43,291 nucleotides of DNA from an uncultured Oscillospiraceae bacterium (GTDB lineage: Bacteria; Bacillota; Clostridia; Oscillospirales; Oscillospiraceae). The notes under the pieces are model-generated. The model saw nothing but the letters and a program-made list of their open reading frames with translations, did no database searches and was not told where the DNA came from. The stretch covers positions 1-43,291 of the forward strand of contig CAKUDE010000017.1 of assembly GCA_934645175.1 (NCBI GenBank), read 5' to 3'. The position numbers and the translations under genes were made by a program. Shown here one piece after another: positions 34,483-41,627 of the stretch. Every line of letters starts with the position of its first letter. The first letter of the stretch is position 1.

Positions 34483-35670
34483 TCACTTGATGAAATAATT
34501 CTGCTTTCCGTCCTGCAAATTGTGCCAGACGGGTGAAATGCTGCGCAGATAGGCCACGACCTGCGTCACGGCGGCAATGATCTCGTCGATATCCGCCTCA
34601 GTCATATCCTCGGACAGCGACAGACGCAGAGAGCCGTGCGCAATCTCGTGCGGGCGGCCGATGGCCAGCAGCACATGACTCGGGTCAAGCGAGCCGGAGG
34701 TACAGGCGGAGCCGCTGGAGGCGCAGATACCCTTATCGTCAAGCAGCAGCAGGAGCGATTCGCCCTCGATGCCCTCGAAGCAGAAGTTGACGTTGCCGGG
34801 CAGGCGGTGCACCGCATCGCCGTTGAGCACGGAGTGCTCGATCTTCGACAGGCCCGCGATGAGGCGGTCGCGCAGCGTGGTAAGCTTCGCGGCGTTGGTC
34901 TCCAGCCGGTTTACGGCTTCCTCCAGCGCAGCGGCCATGCCCATGATCGCAGGAAGGTTTTCCGTACCGGCGCGCTTGCCGCGCTCCTGTGCGCCGCCCT
35001 CGATAAGCGTCTCAAGGCGGATGCCCTTGCGGGCGTAAAGCACACCGATTCCCTTCGGACCATGGAACTTGTGCGCCGACAGCGACAGAAGATCGATGTT
35101 CATCGCGCGCACGTCAATGGCAAGGTGTCCCGCCGCCTGCACGGCATCGGTGTGGAAGATTACGTCGTGCGCCCGGCAGATTGCGCCGATGGCGGCGATG
35201 GGCTGGATCGTTCCGATCTCATTGTTCGCAAACATCACGCTGACGCAGCAGGTATCCGGACGGATGGCTGCCTCGACCTCCTCCGGCAGAACAATGCCGT
35301 TTTCGTGAACGTCGAGAAGCGTGACCTCAAAGCCGGCACGCTCCAGCTTTTTCAGCGTGTGCAGCACCGCATGATGCTCAAAGGCAGTGGAAATAATGTG
35401 TTTTTTCCCTTTCCGCTCGCCGATCCTGGCAGCCGACCAGAGGGCCTGATTGTCCGCTTCGCTGCCGCCGGAGGTGAAGGTGATCTCCTTCGGATCGGCG
35501 TTGATGCAGCGGGCGATGCGCAGACGCGCATCGTCAAGCGCTTCGGCGGCACGCTGGCCCGCCGAGTGCAGACTGGACGGGTTGCCGTAGATTCGGTCGA
35601 AATACGGGAGCATGGCGTCGATCGCCGTCCGGCTCATTTTCGTCGTCGCGGCGTTGTCCGCATAAATCAT
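34483..35670 (-). CDS. nifS: Cysteine desulfurase NifS/IscS
   Basis: PLP enzyme of 395 residues that converts cysteine to alanine and delivers persulfide sulfur for cluster assembly. Landmarks are the N-terminal Y-A-D-N-A-A-T-T, E-H-H-A-V, the PLP lysine in L-S-A-H-K-F-H-G-P-K-G, and the active-site loop S-S-G-S-A-C-T-S-G with the persulfide cysteine. ATG 35670 has AAAGGA upstream. First gene of the nifS-iscU-iscR operon, driven by a near-perfect SigA promoter overlapped by a palindrome. Confidence 0.96.
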   Translation of the reverse strand: MIYADNAATTKMSRTAIDAMLPYFDRIYGNPSSLHSAGQRAAEALDDARLRIARCINADPKEITFTSGGSEADNQALWSAARIGERKGKKHIISTAFEHHAVLHTLKKLERAGFEVTLLDVHENGIVLPEEVEAAIRPDTCCVSVMFANNEIGTIQPIAAIGAICRAHDVIFHTDAVQAAGHLAIDVRAMNIDLLSLSAHKFHGPKGIGVLYARKGIRLETLIEGGAQERGKRAGTENLPAIMGMAAALEEAVNRLETNAAKLTTLRDRLIAGLSKIEHSVLNGDAVHRLPGNVNFCFEGIEGESLLLLLDDKGICASSGSACTSGSLDPSHVLLAIGRPHEIAHGSLRLSLSEDMTEADIDEIIAAVTQVVAYLRSISPVWHNLQDGKQNYFIK

Positions 35671-35704
35671 ATCTATCTCAATCCTTTCGTGTAAGGGGTG
35701 TTTT

Positions 35705-35723
35705 ACCTACCTTTTCGGTCGGT
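35705..35723. promoter_or_regulatory. Palindrome at the nifS promoter, possible IscR operator
   Basis: ACCTACC (35705-35711) and GGTCGGT (35717-35723) form an inverted repeat with one mismatch around a 5-base centre. It lies at the transcription start, four bases downstream of the -10 box. Rrf2 regulators bind palindromes of this size, and iscR is encoded in the same operon. Confidence 0.55.
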
Positions 35724-35726
35724 TAT

Positions 35727-35755
35727 ATTATAGTACCCACATACCCGTTTGTCAA
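35727..35755 (-). promoter_or_regulatory. Consensus SigA promoter of nifS-iscU-iscR
   Basis: On the minus strand: TTGACA (35750-35755), exactly 17 bp, TATAAT (35727-35732). Both hexamers are perfect, which fits a strong promoter needing repression. Confidence 0.9.
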
Positions 35756-35796
35756 CACCCGCGGAAAAGAAAATCTTTGCCGTCCCGTGCCGGAAT

Positions 35797-37173
35797 TCAA
35801 AGCGTCTGCGCAATCCGCCTTGAGACGAAAACGCCGCTTGCGGAGGCATGAGACAGCGAATGCGTCACGCCGCTGCCGTCTCCGATGATGTAAAGGCCTC
35901 TGTACTTCGATTCCAGATTCTCGTCCAGCTCGACCTCCATATTGTAGAACTTAACCTCCACGCCGTAAAGCAGCGTGTCGTCATTGGCCGTACCGGGGGC
36001 AATCTGATCCAGCGCATAGATCATTTCAATGATTCCGTCCAGAATTCGCTTGGGCAGCACAAGGCTCAGGTCGCCGGGCGTTGCGGCCAGTGTAGGGACC
36101 ACCAGTCCCTCCTCGATTCGCTTGGCCGTGCTTCTGCGGCCGCGGATCAGATCGCCGAAGCGCTGCACGATCACCCCGCCGCCAAGCATATTGGACAGCC
36201 GCGCAATGCTTTCCCCGTAGCCGTTGCTGTCCTTGAACGGCTCGGAGAAGTGCTTCGCAACCAGCAGCGCGAAGTTTGTATTCTCCGTTTGCAGCTCCTT
36301 CCCCTCGTAGCTGTGGCCGTTGACGGTAACGATCCCGTTCGTGTTTTCGTTGACGACCATTCCGTTCGGATTCATGCAGAAGGTGCGCACACGGTCTTCA
36401 AACTGCTTTGTGCGGTAAACGATCTTGCTCTCGTACAGCTCGTCGGTCAGATGTGAGAAGATCACGGCAGGAAGCTCCACACGCACGCCGAGGTCCACGC
36501 GGTTGGATTTTGTGGAAATATCCAGCTCGCGGCAGACCTGCTCCATCCATTTGCTGCCGCTGCGTCCGACGGACACAACGCAGCTGCGGCAGGCAAATCG
36601 CTGCTCGCCGCAAATAACGCTGTAACCTCCGTCAACGGCTTCAATGTGCTCAACGGGGGTATCGAAATAAAAATCGACACGTTGCTTCAATGCGTTGTAA
36701 AGATTGGTCAGTACAATGTAATTGATGTCCGTACCGAGATGTCTCACGGAGGCATCGAGCAGATTCAGCCTGTTCTGCAGGCACAGCTTCTTAAAGCGCG
36801 TCCCCGCAGTCGAATAAAGCCTGGTGCCTTCGCCGCCGAAACGCAGATTGATTTCATCGACATATTTCATCAGGTCGATGGCCTGTTTTTTCCCGACATA
36901 CTCATAAAGTGTCCCGCCGAAGTCGTTGGTAATGTTGTACTTGCCGTCAGAAAAGGCGCCCGCGCCGCCGAAGCCGCTCATAATGGAGCAGCAGCTGCAT
37001 CTGATGCAGCTTTTCACTCGTTCGCCGTCAATGGGGCAGCGTCGCTTTTCCAGCGCGTGCCCCGCCTCAGCAACGGCGATACGCAGCTCGGGGCGCTTTT
37101 GGCTCAGCTCATAAGCCGAAAAAATCCCGCCGGGGCCGGCGCCGACAATGACGACATCATATTGTTTTTCCAT
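35797..37173 (-). CDS. FAD-dependent dehydrogenase, COG2509-like
   Basis: Flavoprotein of 458 residues with an N-terminal Rossmann G-A-G-P-G-G-I-F motif and a C-terminal G-D-G-S-G-V-T-H-S segment closing the FAD site. A cysteine-rich stretch near residues 52-65 (R-C-P-I-D, C-I-R-C-S-C-C) followed by S-G-F-G-G-A-G-A-F-S-D-G-K is typical of the uncharacterised COG2509 dehydrogenases. ATG 37173 has GGAGG seven bases upstream; the longer frame to 37446 runs into the neighbouring gene and is not coding. It lies 44 bases after the glycerate kinase-like gene and is probably co-transcribed with it. Physiological substrate unknown. Confidence 0.85.
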   Translation of the reverse strand: MEKQYDVVIVGAGPGGIFSAYELSQKRPELRIAVAEAGHALEKRRCPIDGERVKSCIRCSCCSIMSGFGGAGAFSDGKYNITNDFGGTLYEYVGKKQAIDLMKYVDEINLRFGGEGTRLYSTAGTRFKKLCLQNRLNLLDASVRHLGTDINYIVLTNLYNALKQRVDFYFDTPVEHIEAVDGGYSVICGEQRFACRSCVVSVGRSGSKWMEQVCRELDISTKSNRVDLGVRVELPAVIFSHLTDELYESKIVYRTKQFEDRVRTFCMNPNGMVVNENTNGIVTVNGHSYEGKELQTENTNFALLVAKHFSEPFKDSNGYGESIARLSNMLGGGVIVQRFGDLIRGRRSTAKRIEEGLVVPTLAATPGDLSLVLPKRILDGIIEMIYALDQIAPGTANDDTLLYGVEVKFYNMEVELDENLESKYRGLYIIGDGSGVTHSLSHASASGVFVSRRIAQTL

Positions 37174-37217
37174 AGAATTTCCTCCGTTTTCCGTTGAATG
37201 GGTTTCTCTCCTCCGGC

Positions 37218-38453
37218 TTACCCGGAGATCAAAGCCACGGCAATATCGTTGACATTGGTACCGGTCGGACCCGTAAAGGCAAGCCCGTCCACGGCCTGAA
37301 GCGCGTGATATGCGTCGTTTTCCGCGAGCACATCGGCAATGCGTACCCCTCTGTCGGCCAATGCGCGGCAGGTATCGCCGTCGGCATAGCCGCCCGCCGC
37401 ATCCGTCGGCCCGTCCGTTCCGTCGCTCCCGACACTGACGACACAAACGCCCGGAATCCCCTCAAGGCGCTCTGCGGCCGCAAGTGCAAGCTCCTGATTT
37501 CGCCCGCCGAGTCCGTCCCCGGTCAGCCGTACGACCGTCTCCCCGCCGGCAAGGTACGCAAGGCGTCTGCCATCCGCGGCGTGAGTCTTCAAAATATCCG
37601 CCAGAAAAACGCCGGCATGACGCGCCTGGCAGTCCAGATGATCCGTCAGGAGCACCGGCTCGTAGCCGAGCGACTCGGCGGCGGACGCCGCCGCACGGCA
37701 CAGATCACGCACACTTCCGACGATCCTGTATTGCGCATTTTGCAGCGACTTCGGCGTTTCGCGCCGCAGCAGCTCCCATGCGCTCTCACTGAGCGTCAGC
37801 CTATATTTTCGTGCGATCTCCAACGCCTCGGCGCAGGTAGAGCCGTCCGGTACGGTCGGGCCGGAGGCGATTGCATCCGGTGCATCGCCGAGAACGTCGG
37901 AAAGCACGACGGCTTCCACGCACGCCGGAGCACACCATTCGGCAAAGCGTCCGCCCTTGACCGCCGACAGCCGCTTACGGATCGTATTGATCTCCGCAAC
38001 GGCCGCGCCGCAGGCCAGAAGCTGTGCGGTAATCTCCTGCAGCTCCGCCGCATCGAGCAACGGCTTTTCAAACAGCGCGCTGCCGCCGCCGGAAAGCAGA
38101 AACAGCACGGTGTCGTCCGGCTGCAGCGCACGCGTCATTTCCAGAGCGGCTTCGGTCGCACGGAAAGAATTCTCATCCGGGATCGGGTGTCCGGCCTCAA
38201 AGCAGGTCACTCCGGAAATCGGCCCCGGCACATGGCCGTATTTCGTAATCACAATGCCCGCCTCGGGCGGTCGATCGAGGCAGTCCGCGGCCGCTCTTGC
38301 CATACGCCACGCCGCTTTTCCGACGGCGACCATGTACAGTCGTCCGGAAAAGCGTCTGCCCTGCAGCGCACGATGCACCGCCTTCTCCGGACCGACGGCC
38401 GCAATCGCGGCTCTTACGATCGCTTCTGCGTCATCTCTGAGTTTTTTGTTCAA
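37218..38453 (-). CDS. Glycerate 2-kinase-like protein (MOFRL/DUF4147)
   Basis: Protein of 411 residues in the glycerate-2-kinase/MOFRL family, expected to phosphorylate D-glycerate to 2-phosphoglycerate. The N-terminal DUF4147 region contains V-A-V-G-K-A-A, L-S-G-G-G-S-A-L and I-N-T-I-R-K. The C-terminal MOFRL region contains A-G-G-E-T-V and G-G-R-N-Q-E-L with G-S-D-G-T-D-G. The best start is TTG 38453, eight bases after GGAGG; the upstream frame would extend through the promoter. Transcribed from a promoter at 38512-38540 towards the FAD dehydrogenase gene. Confidence 0.88.
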   Translation of the reverse strand: MNKKLRDDAEAIVRAAIAAVGPEKAVHRALQGRRFSGRLYMVAVGKAAWRMARAAADCLDRPPEAGIVITKYGHVPGPISGVTCFEAGHPIPDENSFRATEAALEMTRALQPDDTVLFLLSGGGSALFEKPLLDAAELQEITAQLLACGAAVAEINTIRKRLSAVKGGRFAEWCAPACVEAVVLSDVLGDAPDAIASGPTVPDGSTCAEALEIARKYRLTLSESAWELLRRETPKSLQNAQYRIVGSVRDLCRAAASAAESLGYEPVLLTDHLDCQARHAGVFLADILKTHAADGRRLAYLAGGETVVRLTGDGLGGRNQELALAAAERLEGIPGVCVVSVGSDGTDGPTDAAGGYADGDTCRALADRGVRIADVLAENDAYHALQAVDGLAFTGPTGTNVNDIAVALISG

Positions 38454-38511
38454 CAGGTTCTCCTCCGTACATCGGCTTCCTCGCGGAACCATACGCCCCG
38501 CACACTTTGCT

Positions 38512-38540
38512 ATTATAGAAGAAAAAGGCCGCATTCGCAA
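38512..38540 (-). promoter_or_regulatory. SigA-type promoter of the glycerate kinase-like gene
   Basis: On the minus strand: TTGCGA (38535-38540), 17 bp, TATAAT (38512-38517). Confidence 0.78.
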
Positions 38541-38579
38541 GCGGGAATCCGACTCTCCGCGAAAAAGGCGGACACGCTA

Positions 38580-38608
38580 TGGACTTTTGCGCCGACATCG
38601 GTTATAAT
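38580..38608 (+). promoter_or_regulatory. Promoter of the gtrA-like gene
   Basis: TGGACT (38580-38585), 17 bp, TATAAT (38603-38608). The -35 is weak and the -10 perfect. Confidence 0.55.
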
Positions 38609-38668
38609 GAGACGGTAGCATCTCAGAACCCGCGCGGGGCAAACCCGCAGAACGGAGCAAACCGACCT

Positions 38669-39121
38669 ATGAAAAAAAAGCTTTCCAAACTCTGCAATCG
38701 GGAGACGATTCTTTACCTTGTATTCGGTGTACTGACTACGTTGGTCAATTACGGCGTGTTTTTCGCGCTCGAGCGCATCTGTGCAAGCGCCGTACTGAAC
38801 AACGCTGTCGCCTTTGCCGCCGCAGTGATCTTTGCCTATATAGTCAACAAGCTCTGGGTGTTTGAAAGTAAAAGCTGGGCGCCCGCAATTCTGAGGCAGG
38901 AAATTCCGTCGTTTCTGGCCGCACGCCTGTTTTCTTTCGGCATTGAGGAGCTGGGCATTTTCGTCTGCGACAATCTGCTCAATCTCGGCCGCTTCGAGAT
39001 CCTTCGCCTCGGCGGCGTGACTCTCAACGGCGTCGGGCTGGCAAAGATTCTCCTGTCGGTAATCGTCGTGATCCTGAACTACTTCTTCTGTAAGCTCGTG
39101 ACCTTCAAAAAGCGGCAGTAA
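38669..39121 (+). CDS. GtrA family membrane protein
   Basis: Small integral membrane protein of 150 residues with four predicted helices (about 12-35, 40-62, 83-105 and 123-145). It has the family features F-G-V-L-T-T-L-V-N-Y and Y-I-V-N-K-L-W-V-F. GtrA proteins are thought to help move lipid-linked sugars across the membrane for cell-surface glycans; no glycosyltransferase lies nearby. ATG 38669 has CGGAG about 11 bases upstream. Monocistronic, with its own promoter and a hairpin terminator. Confidence 0.87.
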   Translation: MKKKLSKLCNRETILYLVFGVLTTLVNYGVFFALERICASAVLNNAVAFAAAVIFAYIVNKLWVFESKSWAPAILRQEIPSFLAARLFSFGIEELGIFVCDNLLNLGRFEILRLGGVTLNGVGLAKILLSVIVVILNYFFCKLVTFKKRQ

Positions 39122-39153
39122 CCCGCAGTAACGGAAAACAAACAGGCAAGACG

Positions 39154-39182
39154 CCCCGGACGGTATGACCCGCCGTCCGGGG
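39154..39182 (+). terminator. Hairpin after the gtrA-like gene
   Basis: CCCCGGACGG (39154-39163) pairs perfectly with CCGTCCGGGG (39173-39182). A TTTT run follows nine bases later, so it is a weak intrinsic terminator. Confidence 0.6.
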
Positions 39183-39239
39183 CCGTGTCGGTTTTACGGC
39201 CCGCATCATCTCTGCCGCCTGCGCCGCAGCATTGTCAAA

Positions 39240-39261
39240 GAGGAACCCTCGCGGGTCCCTC
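39240..39261 (-). terminator. Terminator of the 57-residue protein gene
   Basis: A 9-bp stem with one wobble pair (39240-39248 with 39253-39261) and a GCGA tetraloop on the minus strand, followed by TTT. It lies five bases past the stop codon. Confidence 0.65.
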
Positions 39262-39266
39262 TCTGC

Positions 39267-39440
39267 TCACATCATATAGTTTTTCATCTTCTGTGCGGCA
39301 TCCGTCGCCGTCTGTTCGATGGCATCGGCAGCCTTCTGCGCCGTTTTCCGCACCTGCGACTGACGCGGGAGCATCAGTGTCGCCACGCCGCCTGCCACCA
39401 TGCCTGCGCCGAGCGCAAACAAAAAGGTTTTTACTTCCAT
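39267..39440 (-). CDS. Small YtxH-like membrane protein (57 residues)
   Basis: Too short for usual length cut-offs but well supported. ATG 39440 has AGGAGG seven bases upstream, the frame runs 57 codons to a TGA at 39267-39269, and a terminator hairpin follows. Residues 5-24 form one membrane helix with glycines (L-G-A-G-M-V-A-G-G). Residues 27-57 form a charged amphipathic helix rich in A, Q and K with the A-Q-K-A-A-D-A pattern. This layout resembles YtxH-type small proteins, though I cannot prove homology. It is divergent from pyrF and on the opposite strand to both neighbours. Confidence 0.75.
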   Translation of the reverse strand: MEVKTFLFALGAGMVAGGVATLMLPRQSQVRKTAQKAADAIEQTATDAAQKMKNYMM

Positions 39441-39517
39441 TTTCTCGCCTCCTTTCGCAGCTATTTTTCCCGCGTGCGGCGAAAAAACACAAAATCATCT
39501 TTCTTCGCGGTGCATTT

Positions 39518-39528
39518 TGTGCTATACT
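39518..39528 (+). promoter_or_regulatory. Extended -10 promoter of pyrF
   Basis: TGC followed by TATACT (-10 at 39523-39528), about 30 bases before the pyrF ATG. No convincing -35 box is seen. Confidence 0.45.
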
Positions 39529-39558
39529 GAACGCGATTGTGCAAAGGAGGCGTTTTTG

Positions 39559-40482
39559 ATGTCGATCGATGTTTTACAGGAAAAGATCCGCAAGCTCAAA
39601 AGTCCGGTCATGCTCGGATTGGACCCGTATCTTCCCATATTGCCGCCGCATCTCGTCCGCGATGCCTTTGAAGCGCAGGGACAGACGCCTGCGGCCGCGG
39701 CCGCAGCCTATTACCGCTTCTGCACGGAGCTGATCGATTCGCTCGGCGAGCTGGTGCCCGCCGTCAAGCTGCAAAGCGCCTGCTTTGAGGCGCTGGGCGC
39801 GGACGGCATCGCACAGATGCAGCGAATTTCACATTATGCCGCCGAACGGGGGCTGTATGTCCTGATAGACTCCATGCGCGGCGATGTGGGCAATATCGCC
39901 GAGATCTACGCGCAGGCCATGTTCGGACAGGTCCCCATCGGTCAGGCTGTCCATAGCCTCTATGCCTGCGACGGTCTGACGGTCAACGGCTATTTGGGCA
40001 GTGACGGAATCCGTCCCTTCCTTCCCTACTGCCGCGACGCGGGCAAGAGTATTTTCCTGCTGCTGAAAACCTCCAACCGTTCGTCGCGCGAGGTGCAGGA
40101 TCTGCTTTCGGGCGATCGCGTGGTCTACACCGCAATGGCCGATCTGGCCATGCGCTGGAGCACGGGTCTGTTCGGACAAAGCGGCTATTCCGCCATCGGC
40201 GCAGTTGTCGGCGCAACCTATCCGGAGACGCTGCGTCTGCTGCGTGAGAAATATGACCGGCTGTTTTTCCTTGTGCCGGGGTACGGCGCACAGGGCGGCA
40301 CAGCCAAGAACGTGCAGTTTGCCTTTGACCGCTTCGGTCAGGGCGCCATCGTTTCGGCCTCCCGCAGCATCGTCTGTGCCTGGCAAAAGACAGACTCCGA
40401 CGGAACGGACTACTGCGCGCACGCCGTCGCCGCCGTCGAAAAAATGAAGAAGGAGATTTCAAGGTTCGTTGTAATCCTATGA
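39559..40482 (+). CDS. pyrF: Orotidine 5'-phosphate decarboxylase family protein, type 2, with altered active site
   Basis: Protein of 307 residues matching type 2 OMP decarboxylase along its length: L-G-L-D-P, V-K-L-Q-S-A-C-F-E, T-V-N-G-Y-L-G-S-D, K-T-S-N, V-V-G-A-T-Y-P-E, P-G-Y-G-A-Q-G-G and S-A-S-R-S-I. The family enzyme makes UMP in pyrimidine synthesis. The catalytic D-x-K-R-G-D motif reads D-S-M-R-G-D: codon 106 (39874-39876) is ATG where the general-acid lysine codon AAG is expected, a single-base difference. Activity is therefore doubtful unless this is a sequencing error. ATG 39559 has AAAGGAGG eight bases upstream. Its stop overlaps the next gene by four bases (ATGA). No other pyrimidine gene is in the window. 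Confidence 0.88.
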   Translation: MSIDVLQEKIRKLKSPVMLGLDPYLPILPPHLVRDAFEAQGQTPAAAAAAYYRFCTELIDSLGELVPAVKLQSACFEALGADGIAQMQRISHYAAERGLYVLIDSMRGDVGNIAEIYAQAMFGQVPIGQAVHSLYACDGLTVNGYLGSDGIRPFLPYCRDAGKSIFLLLKTSNRSSREVQDLLSGDRVVYTAMADLAMRWSTGLFGQSGYSAIGAVVGATYPETLRLLREKYDRLFFLVPGYGAQGGTAKNVQFAFDRFGQGAIVSASRSIVCAWQKTDSDGTDYCAHAVAAVEKMKKEISRFVVIL

Positions 40483-41441
40483 CAGAGATATATTTAATTC
40501 GCCACGCCGAGGCCGAAGGAAATCTGTTCCGTCGGCTCCAGGGGCAGTTTGACGCCAACATTACACCCGCGGGCCTGCGGCAGATCCGCTGCCTGCGTGA
40601 ACGTTTTGCACGGATAAGCATCGACGCCGTGTATTCCAGCCATCTGTGCCGTACCCGAACCACGGCGCAGGCAATTTATATTCCGAAGGGCCTACCGCTG
40701 CGCATCGACCGCCGCTTCTGCGAGATCGGCGCCGGCGTATGGGAGGACTGTGCCTACGGCGATCTGGAACGGCTTGACGCGCAGAGCGTTTATGATTTTA
40801 TTCATCATCCGCGCACCTGGCACACCGAGGGTAGCGAACCGTTCCTGCAGTATACCGGGCGCTTTCTGGAAGCCCTTGACGAAGCCGCCGCAGAAAACGA
40901 CGGCAGAACCATCGCCGTTTTCTCGCACGGGATGGCGCTCGGCGGTCTGCTTCTGCGCCTGTTCTTCCCCGAAAAGGAAACGGCCGGACATCCGGAAAAC
41001 ACCGCCGTAGCGCATCTTTTTTACGAAAACGGTGCATATCGCCTTGACTATATGAACGACGCGTCACACCTTCCGCCGGAGCTGACGACACAGGAGCGCA
41101 AGCGCGCCGTATATCCCACCGGCAGCGGAAATCTGCACTTCGCCTCCGGCGGCGAGGGGCGACGCTCGGCATTTTACGGCGACGAGCCTGCGGGCTGCTC
41201 CGGATTTTTCTGCGAGAGTGCGCACACGGCCGTTCTGACGGAGCTGTATCTCGAGGAAAAATTCCGCGGCTACGGTATGGGCGCGCAGCTCTGCGGCGAT
41301 CTGGTCAGCACACTGCGGCATATCGGCGTTAAGACCCTGCGGCTTGGCATGAATTCCGGCGCAAAGCGAGATTTTTTTGAGCGCATCGGCTTTCAAAACG
41401 GAGTTCTTGACCTTACGCCGCGCATCTTGGAAATCGGATAA
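40479..41441 (+). CDS. Histidine phosphatase-GNAT acetyltransferase fusion protein
   Basis: Two-domain protein of 320 residues. Residues 1 to about 195 form a histidine phosphatase (phosphoglycerate mutase-like) domain. It has the phosphohistidine motif L-I-R-H-A-E (His9), the second arginine in S-S-H-L-C-R-T-R, a conserved E-I-G-A-G and the second catalytic histidine in S-H-G-M-A. Residues of about 200-320 form a GNAT-like domain with the acetyl-CoA loop R-G-Y-G-M-G and a C-terminal F-F-E-R-I-G-F. The ATG overlaps the pyrF stop, implying coupled translation. A specific substrate is not evident; a small phosphorylated metabolite linked to pyrimidine or nucleotide salvage is only a guess. Confidence 0.85.
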   Translation: MTEIYLIRHAEAEGNLFRRLQGQFDANITPAGLRQIRCLRERFARISIDAVYSSHLCRTRTTAQAIYIPKGLPLRIDRRFCEIGAGVWEDCAYGDLERLDAQSVYDFIHHPRTWHTEGSEPFLQYTGRFLEALDEAAAENDGRTIAVFSHGMALGGLLLRLFFPEKETAGHPENTAVAHLFYENGAYRLDYMNDASHLPPELTTQERKRAVYPTGSGNLHFASGGEGRRSAFYGDEPAGCSGFFCESAHTAVLTELYLEEKFRGYGMGAQLCGDLVSTLRHIGVKTLRLGMNSGAKRDFFERIGFQNGVLDLTPRILEIG

Positions 41442-41469
41442 AAGAGCCGCCCGTCGGGCGGCTCTTTTT
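41441..41469 (+). terminator. Terminator of the pyrF operon
   Basis: AAAGAGCCGCCC (41441-41452) pairs with GGGCGGCTCTTT (41456-41467) around a GTC loop, with T5 at 41465-41469. Confidence 0.9.
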
Positions 41470-41563
41470 GTGTGATTGCAGCGTGCAGCGCAATGCGACT
41501 CCAAAAAATCGCGAAAACACCGCACAAAGACGAACGGGCTCCTTCGATTTCTTCACACGGCTT

Positions 41564-41593
41564 GTCATACTTGTTTTCCCCCCGGCATAGGCT
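41564..41593 (+). promoter_or_regulatory. SigE-type sporulation promoter of spoIVA
   Basis: GTCATACT (41564-41571), 14 bp, CATAGGCT (41586-41593), close to the mother-cell SigE consensus, with a suitable spacing and position 35 bases before the start codon. No SigA-type promoter is evident in this gap. Confidence 0.7.
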
Positions 41594-41627
41594 CTAGCAC
41601 GAGAAACTGCAAGGGGGAGGCACATTT

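Noticed and set aside
37174..37446. N-terminal extension of the FAD-dependent dehydrogenase frame
   Set aside because: It is rich in Arg and Cys, overlaps the glycerate kinase-like gene and lies upstream of a good start with GGAGG.
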